Under the pieces are notes generated by a model, which did not search any database, was not told the DNA's origin, and worked only from the letters and a program-made list of their open reading frames with translations. DNA of 64,000 bases. Source: BMS3BBIN04 sp964552465. Lineage in GTDB: Bacteria > Electryoneota > Electryoneia > Electryoneales > Electryoneaceae. This document shows, one piece after another, positions 1-8,866 of this stretch. The stretch is from assembly GCA_964552465.1 (NCBI GenBank), contig CAZKGR010000005.1, positions 62,001 to 126,000 on the forward strand, given 5' to 3'. Each line of letters opens with the position of its first letter. The first letter of the stretch is position 1. Both the position numbers and the translations under genes were made by a program.

Positions 1-1
1 G

Positions 2-316
2 ATTGTCCACAACGCGAATCACAACATCCGGATGCGGCTCTATCGTCCTGGAGCGATTAAGGGTCCGTTGAGCTGGGCACCGGTCAACAGGCTGAACGAA
101 AAAGGCTACAAGATTCGAGCAAAGCGCTGCGAAGCGGCTCCTGAGGCACATGTTGTCGCGCGCAGGATCGCCCGCTGGATCGATGGTGACGACTGGGTTG
201 GCACCTACGAGGAGCCGATCACATTTAAAATGTTTAAATGGCTGTTTGCTCTGGCGCCGAACACCTTTTATAGACTACAATTGTTGGGCTGGAAAAAGGG
301 CAGTAAATTTGTGTAG
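2..316 (+). CDS. C-terminal fragment, probable SDR/epimerase-family oxidoreductase
   Basis: The reading frame is open from the left edge of the window, so the gene starts outside it and only about 104 codons are visible. The fragment contains an arginine-rich stretch with PGAIKGP followed by a helix ending in VARRIARWI. This resembles the C-terminal part of short-chain dehydrogenase or NAD-dependent epimerase proteins, where the last helix closes the substrate pocket. The nucleotide-binding Rossmann half and catalytic Tyr-Lys pair would lie upstream and cannot be seen. The next gene, a metallophosphoesterase, begins 32 bp downstream on the same strand, so the two may be co-transcribed. Family assignment is tentative and rests on overall resemblance only. 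Confidence 0.4.
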   Translation: MVHNANHNIRMRLYRPGAIKGPLSWAPVNRLNEKGYKIRAKRCEAAPEAHVVARRIARWIDGDDWVGTYEEPITFKMFKWLFALAPNTFYRLQLLGWKKGSKFV

Positions 317-348
317 CGACTTAGCACGGGAAGAAAGATCGGTACCAT

Positions 349-1476
349 ATGTTTGGTGAAAGAAAGCGTACCTGGCAGAGTATGGACGAAGCGTTTGAAC
401 AAGCGCTTCAGGTTCCGTTTGACATCAAACGGGACAGCTATGTGTTTTTCAGCGATCTCCATTTAGCCGACAGGATCCACGGCATCGATGATTTCGCGCG
501 AAACGAAATGGTCTATTGCCACGCGTTGCAGCAGTACTATGATCACGATTATCACCTCGTGCTTAACGGCGATGTCGAGGAGGGATGGGAAGCTCGTCCC
601 AGGCGGATACGTGCGGCTTACCGTCACACTGCGTACGCAATGGAGAAGAAGTTTGCGGAGAAGGGCGAGCCGTGGCATGTGCGGACCTGGGGTAATCACG
701 ACAACATCTGGTCGAATCCGGAAAAAGTGCGCAAACACTTGTGGCCGGAATTAGGCGAGGTGAAGGTCTATTCCGGGCTGCGTCTGGGCGACAATATTTT
801 CATCGCGCACGGTCACCAGGGCGAGCTGATCAGCGATTCGGGTGCCTGGATTGGCAAGCCGACGATGCGCATTGGATGGCGTTGGTTCCAGCGGCTGACA
901 CGTATCACCAGTGCACGCGCAGCAACGAGCCATCTGATTCGCAACGCCCGTGCGGAACACCTGTACGGTTGGGCGAGTAATGCCGGGCGGCTGCTAATAG
1001 CGGGACACACACACAAAAGCATGTTTGGATATCTGCACGAGCATACCGGGCTCAAAAAGCACCTGCGAAGGCTGGAATCTACTCTCGACACCACCGACCA
1101 CCCATTCCAGGCCCAAGCGACTATCGATCACCTGAAGAAGGCGGTCGCCAAGAGCAAAACGCGCCGATCTTCGACCGATGACAGTCGGCTTCCATGTTAT
1201 TTCAACTCTGGCAGCTGCGTTCATACCAACGGTATCACCTGCATCGAGATTGATCAAGGTGAGATTCGATTGGTACGCTGGCGGTTGGTTGAAACCTCTG
1301 GCGCGAGCGATTCGTTGGGCAATGAGGACGGCTTGTTATTCACGATCAAGCCGCGAGTTCTGCAGCGAGCGAACCTGGCTGAGGTTATTGCCCAGATCAA
1401 ACTGGGTTCCGGACGGATTTCGGTTTCAACTGGAACGCGTAGTAGAAAAGAGAGAGGGGTCAGCACGGCTGCCTGA
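349..1476 (+). CDS. Calcineurin-like metallophosphoesterase
   Basis: A 375-residue protein with the complete metallophosphoesterase metal-binding set: D36-x-H38 (SDLHLAD), D75 in NGDVEE, N116-H117 in WGNHDN, H154/H156 in AHGHQGE and GHTHKS at H220/H222. These motifs bind two metal ions and hydrolyse phosphomonoesters, diesters or pyrophosphates. There is no signal peptide, so it should be cytoplasmic. The order and spacing recall the family that includes LpxH-type UDP-diacylglucosamine hydrolases, but the roughly 100-residue C-terminal extension and larger size argue against naming it so. The ATG is preceded by an AAGAAAGA purine tract. A strong intrinsic terminator follows at 1502. The family is secure; the substrate is unknown. 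Confidence 0.85.
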   Translation: MFGERKRTWQSMDEAFEQALQVPFDIKRDSYVFFSDLHLADRIHGIDDFARNEMVYCHALQQYYDHDYHLVLNGDVEEGWEARPRRIRAAYRHTAYAMEKKFAEKGEPWHVRTWGNHDNIWSNPEKVRKHLWPELGEVKVYSGLRLGDNIFIAHGHQGELISDSGAWIGKPTMRIGWRWFQRLTRITSARAATSHLIRNARAEHLYGWASNAGRLLIAGHTHKSMFGYLHEHTGLKKHLRRLESTLDTTDHPFQAQATIDHLKKAVAKSKTRRSSTDDSRLPCYFNSGSCVHTNGITCIEIDQGEIRLVRWRLVETSGASDSLGNEDGLLFTIKPRVLQRANLAEVIAQIKLGSGRISVSTGTRSRKERGVSTAA

Positions 1477-1501
1477 TTTCCACACGATAGATAACGAATT
1501 G

Positions 1502-1535
1502 AGACTCAAGTGTTACGCTTGAGTCTTTTTCGTTT
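1502..1535 (+). terminator. Rho-independent terminator after the metallophosphoesterase gene
   Basis: A perfect 9 bp stem, AGACTCAAG paired with CTTGAGTCT, encloses a 7 nt loop and is followed by TTTT-C-GTTTT. It lies 26 bp after the metallophosphoesterase stop. The T run is only on the plus strand, so it serves the rightward gene rather than the convergent eamA gene. Confidence 0.85.
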
Positions 1536-1554
1536 TGTCGGGATTGTTTCAAGA

Positions 1555-2589
1555 TCAGGATTGCGCAGCCAGGCTTGACCGATCAACCGTTTCGTTTCCC
1601 GCTTTAGCCAGTGCGAAGCTCGAGACACCCATCGCAACGAGGATAAACAACGCTCCAAACAAGGCGCGTGTGGTCCATAACTCACCGATCAGCATCCACG
1701 CGAAGAGCGATGCAAACACAGGTTCAAGCGCGAATACGAAACCGGCGTGTGCGGCCGGAACATTGGGCTGGAAACGCGTCTGCAACCAGACGGCGATTAC
1801 CGATCCAAAGATGGCGGTATATGCGATCCCAAGCCATCCAACGACCGTGACCTGGAACAAACTCCCTTGAATAACGCTCCAAGTACCCGCGAACAGTGCA
1901 ATGGCAAACACCTGGGCCAGGGCCAGGGCCCGGCTTTCTTTTTCAGATCGTGTAAGCGCTTCCAGCACAACCATTTGAATTGCAAACATGACGGCGCTTC
2001 CCACAGTCAACCAGTCGCCGATGTTCATTCCACCTGATTCGGGATCTGCTATCAGGTAAATGCCAACAATCGCTGGAAGTAATGCCAGCCACGCCAGGCG
2101 GGGAGTGTGACTTGTGCGCAGCATCATTGCGGCCGGTGGTGTCAGGACGACCAGCAGGCTTGTGAAGAATCCGGACCGTGATGCGGTCGTGTGCTCAAGT
2201 CCTAAAACTTGCAACGCGAATCCGGCGAACAGAAAAACGCCGATGGTCAAGCCGCGCAGCCACACATTACGCAACGGCCCATTGCGCAGCGTCAGCCAGA
2301 ATTTTGACAAGCCGACATTTGCTGCGCATGCGTACTCGTCTGGATCGCCCGCTGGCGGTCGTATCCGTCCACGGTGCCGCAGCATAAGGATCGCATACAT
2401 AATAGGAAACGCGATCCCAAAGCGCAGGGTGATAAACTGGATTGGATCAGTATCGACAACGGAAAGGCGGGTTACTGGAAAGGTCATCCCCCAGATGGCA
2501 CAGAGGAGAACCAGCATGAAAGTTGCTTTTAATCGATGGCCCCGACGAAGATCCTTCCTCGAGGTAGTTAAATCATGCTCGCCTGGCAT
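1555..2589 (-). CDS. EamA/DMT-superfamily transporter
   Basis: A 344-residue integral membrane protein with about ten hydrophobic segments arranged as two EamA repeats. The first repeat opens with CAIWGMTFPVTRL, the usual helix 1 signature of drug/metabolite transporters. A charged loop of about 35 residues between helices 2 and 3 (around residues 75-110) is longer than usual. These proteins export or import small metabolites across the inner membrane; substrate cannot be read from sequence. The gene starts 3 bp after the pepA stop codon and is almost certainly translated from the panD-pepA-eamA message. It is not closely similar to the three tandem EamA proteins at 40-43 kb. Confidence 0.85.
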   Translation of the reverse strand: MPGEHDLTTSRKDLRRGHRLKATFMLVLLCAIWGMTFPVTRLSVVDTDPIQFITLRFGIAFPIMYAILMLRHRGRIRPPAGDPDEYACAANVGLSKFWLTLRNGPLRNVWLRGLTIGVFLFAGFALQVLGLEHTTASRSGFFTSLLVVLTPPAAMMLRTSHTPRLAWLALLPAIVGIYLIADPESGGMNIGDWLTVGSAVMFAIQMVVLEALTRSEKESRALALAQVFAIALFAGTWSVIQGSLFQVTVVGWLGIAYTAIFGSVIAVWLQTRFQPNVPAAHAGFVFALEPVFASLFAWMLIGELWTTRALFGALFILVAMGVSSFALAKAGNETVDRSSLAAQS

Positions 2590-2592
2590 CTC

Positions 2593-4098
2593 CTACACCC
2601 ACTTTTTGAGCGCATCAAGCAACAGGCGTACTCCAACGCCTGTACCGAGCTCCTTGTGCGGAGTGTAGCTGAATGGGCCGTCCGTGGCTGTACCAGCAAT
2701 GTCCAAATGAGCCCACGGAATATTATTGACAAATTCTTCAAGGAATTTTCCGGCAGTGATCGTTCCGGCCGGACGTCCGCCTGTGTTCTTCAGGTCAGCG
2801 ATCTCACTACGAACTTGTTTCGCGTAATCATTCCAAAGTGGCAGGCGCCAGACCTGTTCGCCTGTGGTTTCGCTGGCATCGTTCAAAAGGTCGACCAGAT
2901 CATCGTCGTTGCTCATCACACCGGTGCAATAGTGGCCGAGCGCAATGACACACGCACCGGTCAAAGTTGCCAGGTCAACCATCGCGTCGGGTTTGATGGT
3001 ATCGACCACGTAGGCCATGGTGTCAGCCAGCGCGAGGCGTCCTTCGGCGTCGGTGTTGTCAACTTCAATGGTGAGTCCATTGTACGCGGTCAGGATATCG
3101 CCGGGATGATATGCAGCGCCATCCGTCATGTTTTCCACGGCAGGAATGAATCCATGCACACGGCAGTTCGGTTTCACGCGCTCGATAGCCTTGAAGACGC
3201 CCATGACCGTTGCTGACCCACCCATGTCCACTTTCATGTCACGCATTCCGGCCGCGGTCTTGATGTCCAAGCCGCCGGAGTCGAACGTGAGACCTTTGCC
3301 GACAAGCGCGAAGGTCTTTGTCTTCTTCGTAACCCTTTTCGGTTCATACGTCAGGTGAAGGATACGTGGCGGATACATGCTTCCCTGACCGACGGCGAGG
3401 ATTGCGCCCATCTTCAGCTTGGCGAGCTTCTTCTCGTCGAGTATCTCCACAGCTATTGATTCGCTCGCAAGTTTTTTCGCGATATCAGCGTACGATTCCG
3501 GGTTGAGGTCGCCTGCGGGCATGCACACCAAATCGCGGGCATAGGTCACGCCATCAATGGTGGCGGACGCATATGTTGCCCCACCCTTGACGCTTTTAGC
3601 GTTCGCGCCTTCACCGGCGATAACCTGCAACGATTTGAGCTTCGGGAACTTTTCGAGTTTGCGTGACTGTCTGACATAGCGATACATCGCGAGCGCGACG
3701 CCTTCAAGCGCGGCGATGGTGTTCGCGCGCTGGTCTTCATCAGAGAATCCGTTGAGTGGTGGCAGAACAGTGACCTCGCTCCATCGGCGGTCACGAGCCC
3801 TTTTGCCTGCTGCGCCGAAGTATCGACGAACTCGTTCGGGAGTTGATTTTTCACGCGTACCCAGCCCGATAATCAGAATGTGTCGAGGACCTTCCTGGCG
3901 AGTGCCGTAAAGCTCAAAAAGCTCGTTGTGATATGCCGTGAAATCACCTTCGGAGATTGCACGTTCGATTCGATTGCCGAGAGAGGAGTCGAGCCGTCCC
4001 AGATTACTTTCAGACGGTTTTTCGTCTTTATACAGACCAACAATAAGCACTTGGGTCGTAACATCTTGAGGAGAATGATCCGACACTTTGATCTTCAC
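2593..4098 (-). CDS. pepA: Leucyl aminopeptidase (peptidase M17)
   Basis: A 501-residue cytosolic aminopeptidase that removes N-terminal residues from peptides during protein turnover, normally as a hexamer with two metals per active site. The C-terminal half carries the family hallmark NTDAEGRL and the VGKGLTFDSGGLDIK segment that supplies the metal-binding Lys and Asp residues, followed by DMGGSA. The N-terminal domain (about residues 1-170) is more diverged, as usual. Translation starts at a GTG preceded by AAGGAAA. The gene sits 26 bp downstream of panD and 3 bp before an EamA transporter, forming a compact leftward operon. Family and role are secure. Confidence 0.93.
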   Translation of the reverse strand: MKIKVSDHSPQDVTTQVLIVGLYKDEKPSESNLGRLDSSLGNRIERAISEGDFTAYHNELFELYGTRQEGPRHILIIGLGTREKSTPERVRRYFGAAGKRARDRRWSEVTVLPPLNGFSDEDQRANTIAALEGVALAMYRYVRQSRKLEKFPKLKSLQVIAGEGANAKSVKGGATYASATIDGVTYARDLVCMPAGDLNPESYADIAKKLASESIAVEILDEKKLAKLKMGAILAVGQGSMYPPRILHLTYEPKRVTKKTKTFALVGKGLTFDSGGLDIKTAAGMRDMKVDMGGSATVMGVFKAIERVKPNCRVHGFIPAVENMTDGAAYHPGDILTAYNGLTIEVDNTDAEGRLALADTMAYVVDTIKPDAMVDLATLTGACVIALGHYCTGVMSNDDDLVDLLNDASETTGEQVWRLPLWNDYAKQVRSEIADLKNTGGRPAGTITAGKFLEEFVNNIPWAHLDIAGTATDGPFSYTPHKELGTGVGVRLLLDALKKWV

Positions 4099-4124
4099 TT
4101 TAATTTCCTTGTTGAAAGCCAGGG

Positions 4125-4475
4125 TCAGTCTTTAGGTCGGTTGTTTTCGTCGAGGACAAGTACAACCGGCTTGTGCTCTTCGATTTCTTCCGAATGGAGA
4201 TCGCAATATGTTGCGACAATGACCTGATCGCCGACGTTTGCCAGGTGTGCGGCGGCACCGTTGACGCCAATAATCCCAGATCCGGCCTTACCTAGAAGGA
4301 TATATGTGGTAAACCGGTGGCCATTGGCGATGTTGTAAACCTCAACCTGTTCATCCGGCAACATTCCTGCGGCATCCAGAAGGTTCTGGTCCACAGTCAG
4401 GCTGCCTTCGTAGTGAAGGTCGGTTTGGGTTACGCGCGCCATGTGAAGCTTGGCTTTGAGGAAACGTCTAAGCAT
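4125..4475 (-). CDS. panD: Aspartate 1-decarboxylase
   Basis: A 116-residue pyruvoyl enzyme that converts L-aspartate to beta-alanine for pantothenate and coenzyme A synthesis. The self-cleavage site HYEGS is present with Gly24-Ser25 at exactly the position used in the E. coli enzyme; Ser25 becomes the pyruvoyl group. Lys9 (KAKLH) and the following RVTQTDL block match the catalytic N-terminus. Length is typical (E. coli 126). No maturation factor gene is visible nearby. It is followed 26 bp later by pepA. The 168 bp leader back to glyQS contains a 10 bp inverted repeat (4492-4526) that could form a hairpin in the panD message. Confidence 0.95.
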   Translation of the reverse strand: MLRRFLKAKLHMARVTQTDLHYEGSLTVDQNLLDAAGMLPDEQVEVYNIANGHRFTTYILLGKAGSGIIGVNGAAAHLANVGDQVIVATYCDLHSEEIEEHKPVVLVLDENNRPKD

Positions 4476-4491
4476 GTTGACCTTTTCGAGT

Positions 4492-4526
4492 ATAGCGACG
4501 AACCCAATAACTTAGGTCGTCGCTAT
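4492..4526 (-). promoter_or_regulatory. Hairpin in the panD leader
   Basis: A perfect 10 bp inverted repeat, ATAGCGACGA and TCGTCGCTAT, separated by 15 bp, lies 17 bp upstream of the panD ATG in the gap after glyQS. Neither strand has a T run after it, so it is not a standard terminator. It could be an operator or a leader hairpin; its function is unknown. Confidence 0.45.
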
Positions 4527-4643
4527 TCGTAAAACCTCAAGGATATGTTTAACTCTAACGGTTCTTGGAGACTTGGGATATTGCGGGATGCGCCTTTATT
4601 TCTTTTCGTCAACCACGAATCAAAATAAACGACACAGATCCCC

Positions 4644-6062
4644 TCAACCTCGAAGGCGGTCACCGAGTACATTTGCAACCTGATCCAGCTTCGGACGTTC
4701 CGGCTGTTCCAGCGTGTCGCGGTCACGGATGGTGACAGTCTGATCTTCAAGCGTTTGATGGTCCACGGTGATGCAGAACGGCGTTCCGGCCTCGTCCTGG
4801 CGACGGTAACGTCGCCCGATATTGCCAGCTTCGTCGTAGAACACATCGAAGTCAAGCCGCAGGTCATCCTGCAGCTTTCGCGCGACTTCCGGCAGCCCAT
4901 CCTTCTTCGTCAACGGGAAGATCCCGGCGGTAATCGCCGCAAGCTTCGGATCGAGACGCATGACAACGCGCTGGTTGCCGTCTACGTCATCCTCATCGTA
5001 CGCGTCCAGCAGAATCGCCAGCAGGCCACGGTTCAGTCCTGCCGAAGTTTCGACTATGTATGGCAAGTATCGATCGCGGCTTACGTCGTCGAAGTACTCG
5101 AGGTCTTTCTGCTTGCCGGAGTGTTCGGCGTGCCGCTTCAGGTCATAATCGGTACGGCTGTGGATGCCTTCGAACTCGTCCCAACCGAACGGGAAGTTGT
5201 ACTCGATGTCGTAGGCGTCGGACGCGTAGTGCGCCAGCTCGTCACCGGCGTGCTGATGGAAGCGCAGGTTGTCACCCTTGATTCCGCACACATCCCGCCA
5301 GAACGCCATCCGCTCTTCTTTCCAGAACGTCATCGCCTCGTCTTCATCACCCGGCTTGACAAAATATTGCATCTCCATCTGTTCGAACTCACGGGTGCGA
5401 AAAATGAAGTTCCCCGGTGTGATCTCGTTACGGAACGCTTTCCCGATCTGGGCGATTCCGAACGGTGGTTTCAGCCGTGCGGTCGTCTGGACTTGCGGGT
5501 AGTCGACGTAGATCCCTTGCGCGGTTTCGGGGCGGAGATAGACAGCGTCGCCCGAATCTTCGACCGGCCCGATGTGTGTCTTGAACATCAGGTTGAAGCT
5601 GCGCGGTGGGGTCAACGAACCTTTGGTTCCGCATTTCGGACACGGGATCAGCGCGTAGTTCGCATGATCCGCGTCGAGGTTGACACCATCGTTCTTCAAC
5701 GGCGCTTCGTCAACGCCTTTGATGCCCTTGTTGACACGATCTACGATCTCGTCTTCACGGAACCGCGCTTTGCATTGCTTGCAATCCACGAGCGGGTCGG
5801 TGAAGCCGTCAACGTGCCCGGACGCGACCCACGTCTTCGGATGATAGATGATGGCCGAATCGATACCGACGATATTCTCGTGCTTGCGCACCATCTCGCG
5901 CCACCACAGGTTGGCGAGCTTGCGTTTCATTTCGATGCCGAGCGGGCCGTAATCGTAGCTTGAGCCGATGCCGCCGTAGATTTCGCTGGTCGGCATGACG
6001 AAGCCGCGCCGTTTCGCGAGTGCGACGATCAGGTCCATTTTGCTTTTTGGCTTGGCAGCCAT
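4644..6062 (-). CDS. glyQS: Glycyl-tRNA synthetase, alpha2 type
   Basis: A 472-residue class II aminoacyl-tRNA synthetase of the homodimeric type that charges tRNA-Gly. The N-terminus shows the typical GFVMPTSEIYGG and YDYGPLG segments. Motif 2 lies in FRNEITPGNFIFRTREFEQ, and motif 3 in the GLNRGLLAIL segment. A C-terminal anticodon-binding domain occupies about the last 100 residues. CxxC pairs (CKQCKARF and IPCPKCGTK) form the family's zinc-like insertion. The length is slightly short of the roughly 500 residues of Thermus GlyRS but nothing essential appears lost. The ATG follows a clear GGAGG seven bases upstream. The gene stands alone at the head of the leftward block. Confidence 0.95.
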   Translation of the reverse strand: MAAKPKSKMDLIVALAKRRGFVMPTSEIYGGIGSSYDYGPLGIEMKRKLANLWWREMVRKHENIVGIDSAIIYHPKTWVASGHVDGFTDPLVDCKQCKARFREDEIVDRVNKGIKGVDEAPLKNDGVNLDADHANYALIPCPKCGTKGSLTPPRSFNLMFKTHIGPVEDSGDAVYLRPETAQGIYVDYPQVQTTARLKPPFGIAQIGKAFRNEITPGNFIFRTREFEQMEMQYFVKPGDEDEAMTFWKEERMAFWRDVCGIKGDNLRFHQHAGDELAHYASDAYDIEYNFPFGWDEFEGIHSRTDYDLKRHAEHSGKQKDLEYFDDVSRDRYLPYIVETSAGLNRGLLAILLDAYDEDDVDGNQRVVMRLDPKLAAITAGIFPLTKKDGLPEVARKLQDDLRLDFDVFYDEAGNIGRRYRRQDEAGTPFCITVDHQTLEDQTVTIRDRDTLEQPERPKLDQVANVLGDRLRG

Positions 6063-6524
6063 GTTCTATCCTCCGGGATGCAGATGTGCTTCAGGACCGG
6101 GGAATATAGGTCAATGTGGCCCGACTTGCTACGTCAAGTCGGGTGTCTCGTACACAGGCCTGTGTTTGCTCGCAAACGCGGACGGAGGGAATGGTAAGGA
6201 AAACAATCTTGCCCGTGTTGGGAGTTGCCAACGCGGATAACCTGAGTTGGCGATAGCGGCGCCCCTGCGGGCTCCGCCAGCAGGGACTATCGGCTGGGTG
6301 GCCCGACTTGGACTCTGCCAAGTCGGGTTTCATGGTGTTGTCGCATGGTGCCCGTGATTATCCGGCGTCAGCCGGTTATCGCAGATCATCTAACGGAGGG
6401 TCGCCCGGGGCTTGCCCCGGGTATCATGTCGTCGTTGCTGTTTTTGTTGCTCACAACTCATCGCTCATAGCTGGTGTTCAGGCTGGGTGGCCAGGGTTGT
6501 CTCGCAACCCGGGTTTCAGGTCAG
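6063..6524. repeat. Gene-free 462 bp cluster of palindromic repeats
   Basis: No gene is seen here. The stretch contains at least six hairpins. 6120-6143 has CCCGACTTG arms and a GTGG/TGTC flank. 6164-6177 has GTTTGC/GCAAAC arms. 6213-6236 has CCGTGTTGG/CCAACGCGG arms. 6302-6327 has CCCGACTTGG/CCAAGTCGGG arms. 6404-6421 has CCCGGGGC/GCCCCGGG arms. 6494-6510 has GGGTTG/CAACCC arms. The conserved flanks and variable arms recur elsewhere in the window (25385, 26011, 26067, 26233, 31833, 33091, 54948, 59283). The cluster separates glyQS from the convergent-side secreted protein gene and may act as a transcriptional boundary. Confidence 0.8.
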
Positions 6525-8657
6525 TCACTTCATCAACACGATCTTCTGTGTCGCGCCAAACTGTCCGGGAACTGTCGCGCGCACAAAATACACCCCGCTG
6601 GCTTGCGACGATCCGTCCCAAATGAAGCTGTATATGCCGGTGAAAACGAGCCCATCTGCCAGCACCCCAATCCGCTGCCCCAACGGGTTGTACACAGCAA
6701 GCTTAAGGTGAGCGGGTGAAGGAATAGAAACACGGACCGTCGTCGTCGGATTGAACGGATTCGGGTATGCGGGGATCAAGTTGAACGATTCAGGCGTCAG
6801 CGAAAGAACTCGATCCTCAACCGCCGTCGCCGCACTGCAGTCGAAAATGTGGAAATAGTAGTAGTCGGCAACATAAGCATACCCATCTACAATCGTTACA
6901 TCTTGGGCATATCCACGTGTTGTGTGATAGCCAACCTCAGTAAGTAACACAGGATCGGCAGTGCTCAGCACTCGCAAACAGTCGTCCTCGGGGGAGTTGG
7001 AATCAAGCAGAAATGCGTGATCATTTTCTACAAAGATGCGTTTGGCATATCCGGTTGTGTTATAAGTGGATACCTCTTCAGGAAAAGCAGGACTAGAAAG
7101 ATCGAGTACTACAACACCGTTGTTTCCGTCAGCGACATAGGCGTAGCCATCCGCCACCGCGATATCCGAGGCGGATCCTGGAGTTTCGTATATAGCAATC
7201 CATTCGGGTGATGTGAGGTCTGAAATATCAATGATGGGTATGCCATCATTACCATCCGACACGTAAGCAAAATGATCCGCGACGGCTACTTCTCGAGCCC
7301 ATCCTGGTGTGTCACAGAATCCAATCTCAATAGGGTTCTCCGGATCAGAAATGTCAATGATGCGGAGACCTTCAAAACCATCTGCTATGAAGGCATGTCC
7401 ATCAACGATTAATGCGCTGGAAGCTTGCCCCGGAGTATCACACTCACCGATTTCGATTGGTAGGGTAGGGTCGGCGACATCGATTACATGCAGACCATCT
7501 CCGCCAGTCACAAACGCGTAATTATTTGTTACGGCGACGCCCAACGAGAAATCAGAAATGTCGAAGTATCCAGCAGTCATCGGTGTGTTGGGAGTTGAAA
7601 CATCAACAATGCGAATGCCAATGTCTGGTTCACCTACAAAGGCATACCCATTAGCCGCTGCGACATCTTCCGAACGTCCAGTATCGTAGAAGCCGATCTC
7701 GGTGGGCAAGGCGGGGTTAACAACATCAATAATTCGGAGGCCGGCTATATAATTGGCGATAAAAGCGTAATTGTTCAACACTTCCACCGCTTTGCAATCC
7801 CAGGGAGTAGCGCAGTACCCAACTTCGGAAGGTGATGTTGGGTCAGTAACATCAATCACATGCAGACCGGAATATCGCCCGGTCACATAGGCGTAATTTC
7901 CAATGACATCAACGCTGACAGGATCCAATACCATGCAGGAACCGACTTCGCTTGGTGAGGTAGGATCTGAGATGTCAATTACATGTAAAGCAAAAGAAAT
8001 GTCCACCACGTATGCATAGTGATTATCGACACAGACATCCAAAACGTAGTAAGGCGTGTCATAAAAACCCGTTTCCACAGGCGAATAGGGGTCGGAAACA
8101 TCAACGATACGCATCCCAAAATCGCCATCTGCGATGTAGGCATAACCGTCGATCACAGCGACGCTTCTTGCACTTCCCGGTGTGGCGCAGTAGCTGACCT
8201 CGTCAGGCGAAGCAGGGTTGGAAACGTCGATTATCCACAAACCGAAAGAGTCCGTCAGGTAAACATAATTCTCAACAACCGCAATGTCATGGATAAACGA
8301 CCGCGAATATGATCCAACCGCGCTGGGTGAGCTTGGATCGGAAACATCAAGGATGATCATGCTATGAAACGCAGTTCTTGTGTAAGCGTAGCTCCCATCT
8401 ACCTCGACGCCAATGATACCTCTGTCCGCTTCGTAGAAACCAACCTCAATGGGCGAGGTTGGATCAGAGATGTCAAGGATCCGCAGGCCGGTCGCACCTG
8501 CGGCAACATATGCGAGGTCTCCCACAACCTCTACATCTTCGGCAGCGTCCCAGTAGCAATTGAGCGTGCCGACCAAGCTGACGTTCAAGCTATCCTGGGC
8601 GAACGCGGTGGAGGATATGAGGAGTAGCAGCAGGACAGAATAGATCGTTGTTTTCAT
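6525..8657 (-). CDS. Secreted LVIVD-repeat protein with T9SS sorting domain
   Basis: A 710-residue exported protein. A signal peptide ends near AFAQ at about residue 21. Residues about 30-600 consist of 14 tandem repeats of about 42 residues with the pattern YAYVAD-G-x-GLRIIDISDP-x-SPxEVG, the LVIVD repeat found in surface beta-propellers. The last 80 residues begin with AYPNPFNPTT and form a FlgD-like Ig fold, the type A sorting signal of the type IX system, so the protein should cross the outer membrane and be anchored or released. ATG 8657 is preferred over an in-frame TTG two codons earlier. Function is unknown; binding or adhesion is an inference from the fold. Confidence 0.85.
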   Translation of the reverse strand: MKTTIYSVLLLLLISSTAFAQDSLNVSLVGTLNCYWDAAEDVEVVGDLAYVAAGATGLRILDISDPTSPIEVGFYEADRGIIGVEVDGSYAYTRTAFHSMIILDVSDPSSPSAVGSYSRSFIHDIAVVENYVYLTDSFGLWIIDVSNPASPDEVSYCATPGSARSVAVIDGYAYIADGDFGMRIVDVSDPYSPVETGFYDTPYYVLDVCVDNHYAYVVDISFALHVIDISDPTSPSEVGSCMVLDPVSVDVIGNYAYVTGRYSGLHVIDVTDPTSPSEVGYCATPWDCKAVEVLNNYAFIANYIAGLRIIDVVNPALPTEIGFYDTGRSEDVAAANGYAFVGEPDIGIRIVDVSTPNTPMTAGYFDISDFSLGVAVTNNYAFVTGGDGLHVIDVADPTLPIEIGECDTPGQASSALIVDGHAFIADGFEGLRIIDISDPENPIEIGFCDTPGWAREVAVADHFAYVSDGNDGIPIIDISDLTSPEWIAIYETPGSASDIAVADGYAYVADGNNGVVVLDLSSPAFPEEVSTYNTTGYAKRIFVENDHAFLLDSNSPEDDCLRVLSTADPVLLTEVGYHTTRGYAQDVTIVDGYAYVADYYYFHIFDCSAATAVEDRVLSLTPESFNLIPAYPNPFNPTTTVRVSIPSPAHLKLAVYNPLGQRIGVLADGLVFTGIYSFIWDGSSQASGVYFVRATVPGQFGATQKIVLMK

Positions 8658-8866
8658 GGTCAAACTCTGATTGATGTTGTCGTTTTCTGATTTGATATGA
8701 ACTCTCCAGTATTTAATAACCTAATGGTATTGACACGAAAGATCAATCAATGAAGTGACACAAGATGTAATTTTGGTCCGGTGAGCGAGGTCGAACGAAC
8801 CCTCTTGCGGGCTCTGTGACGGTCCGCTACCTTTGGACACTGTCGCATTCTAGCCGGAAGACCCTG

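Noticed and set aside
4755..5963. Long open frame of 402 codons on the plus strand
   Set aside because: It is the antisense of glyQS; the product has no recognisable domain, while the opposite strand has the complete synthetase.
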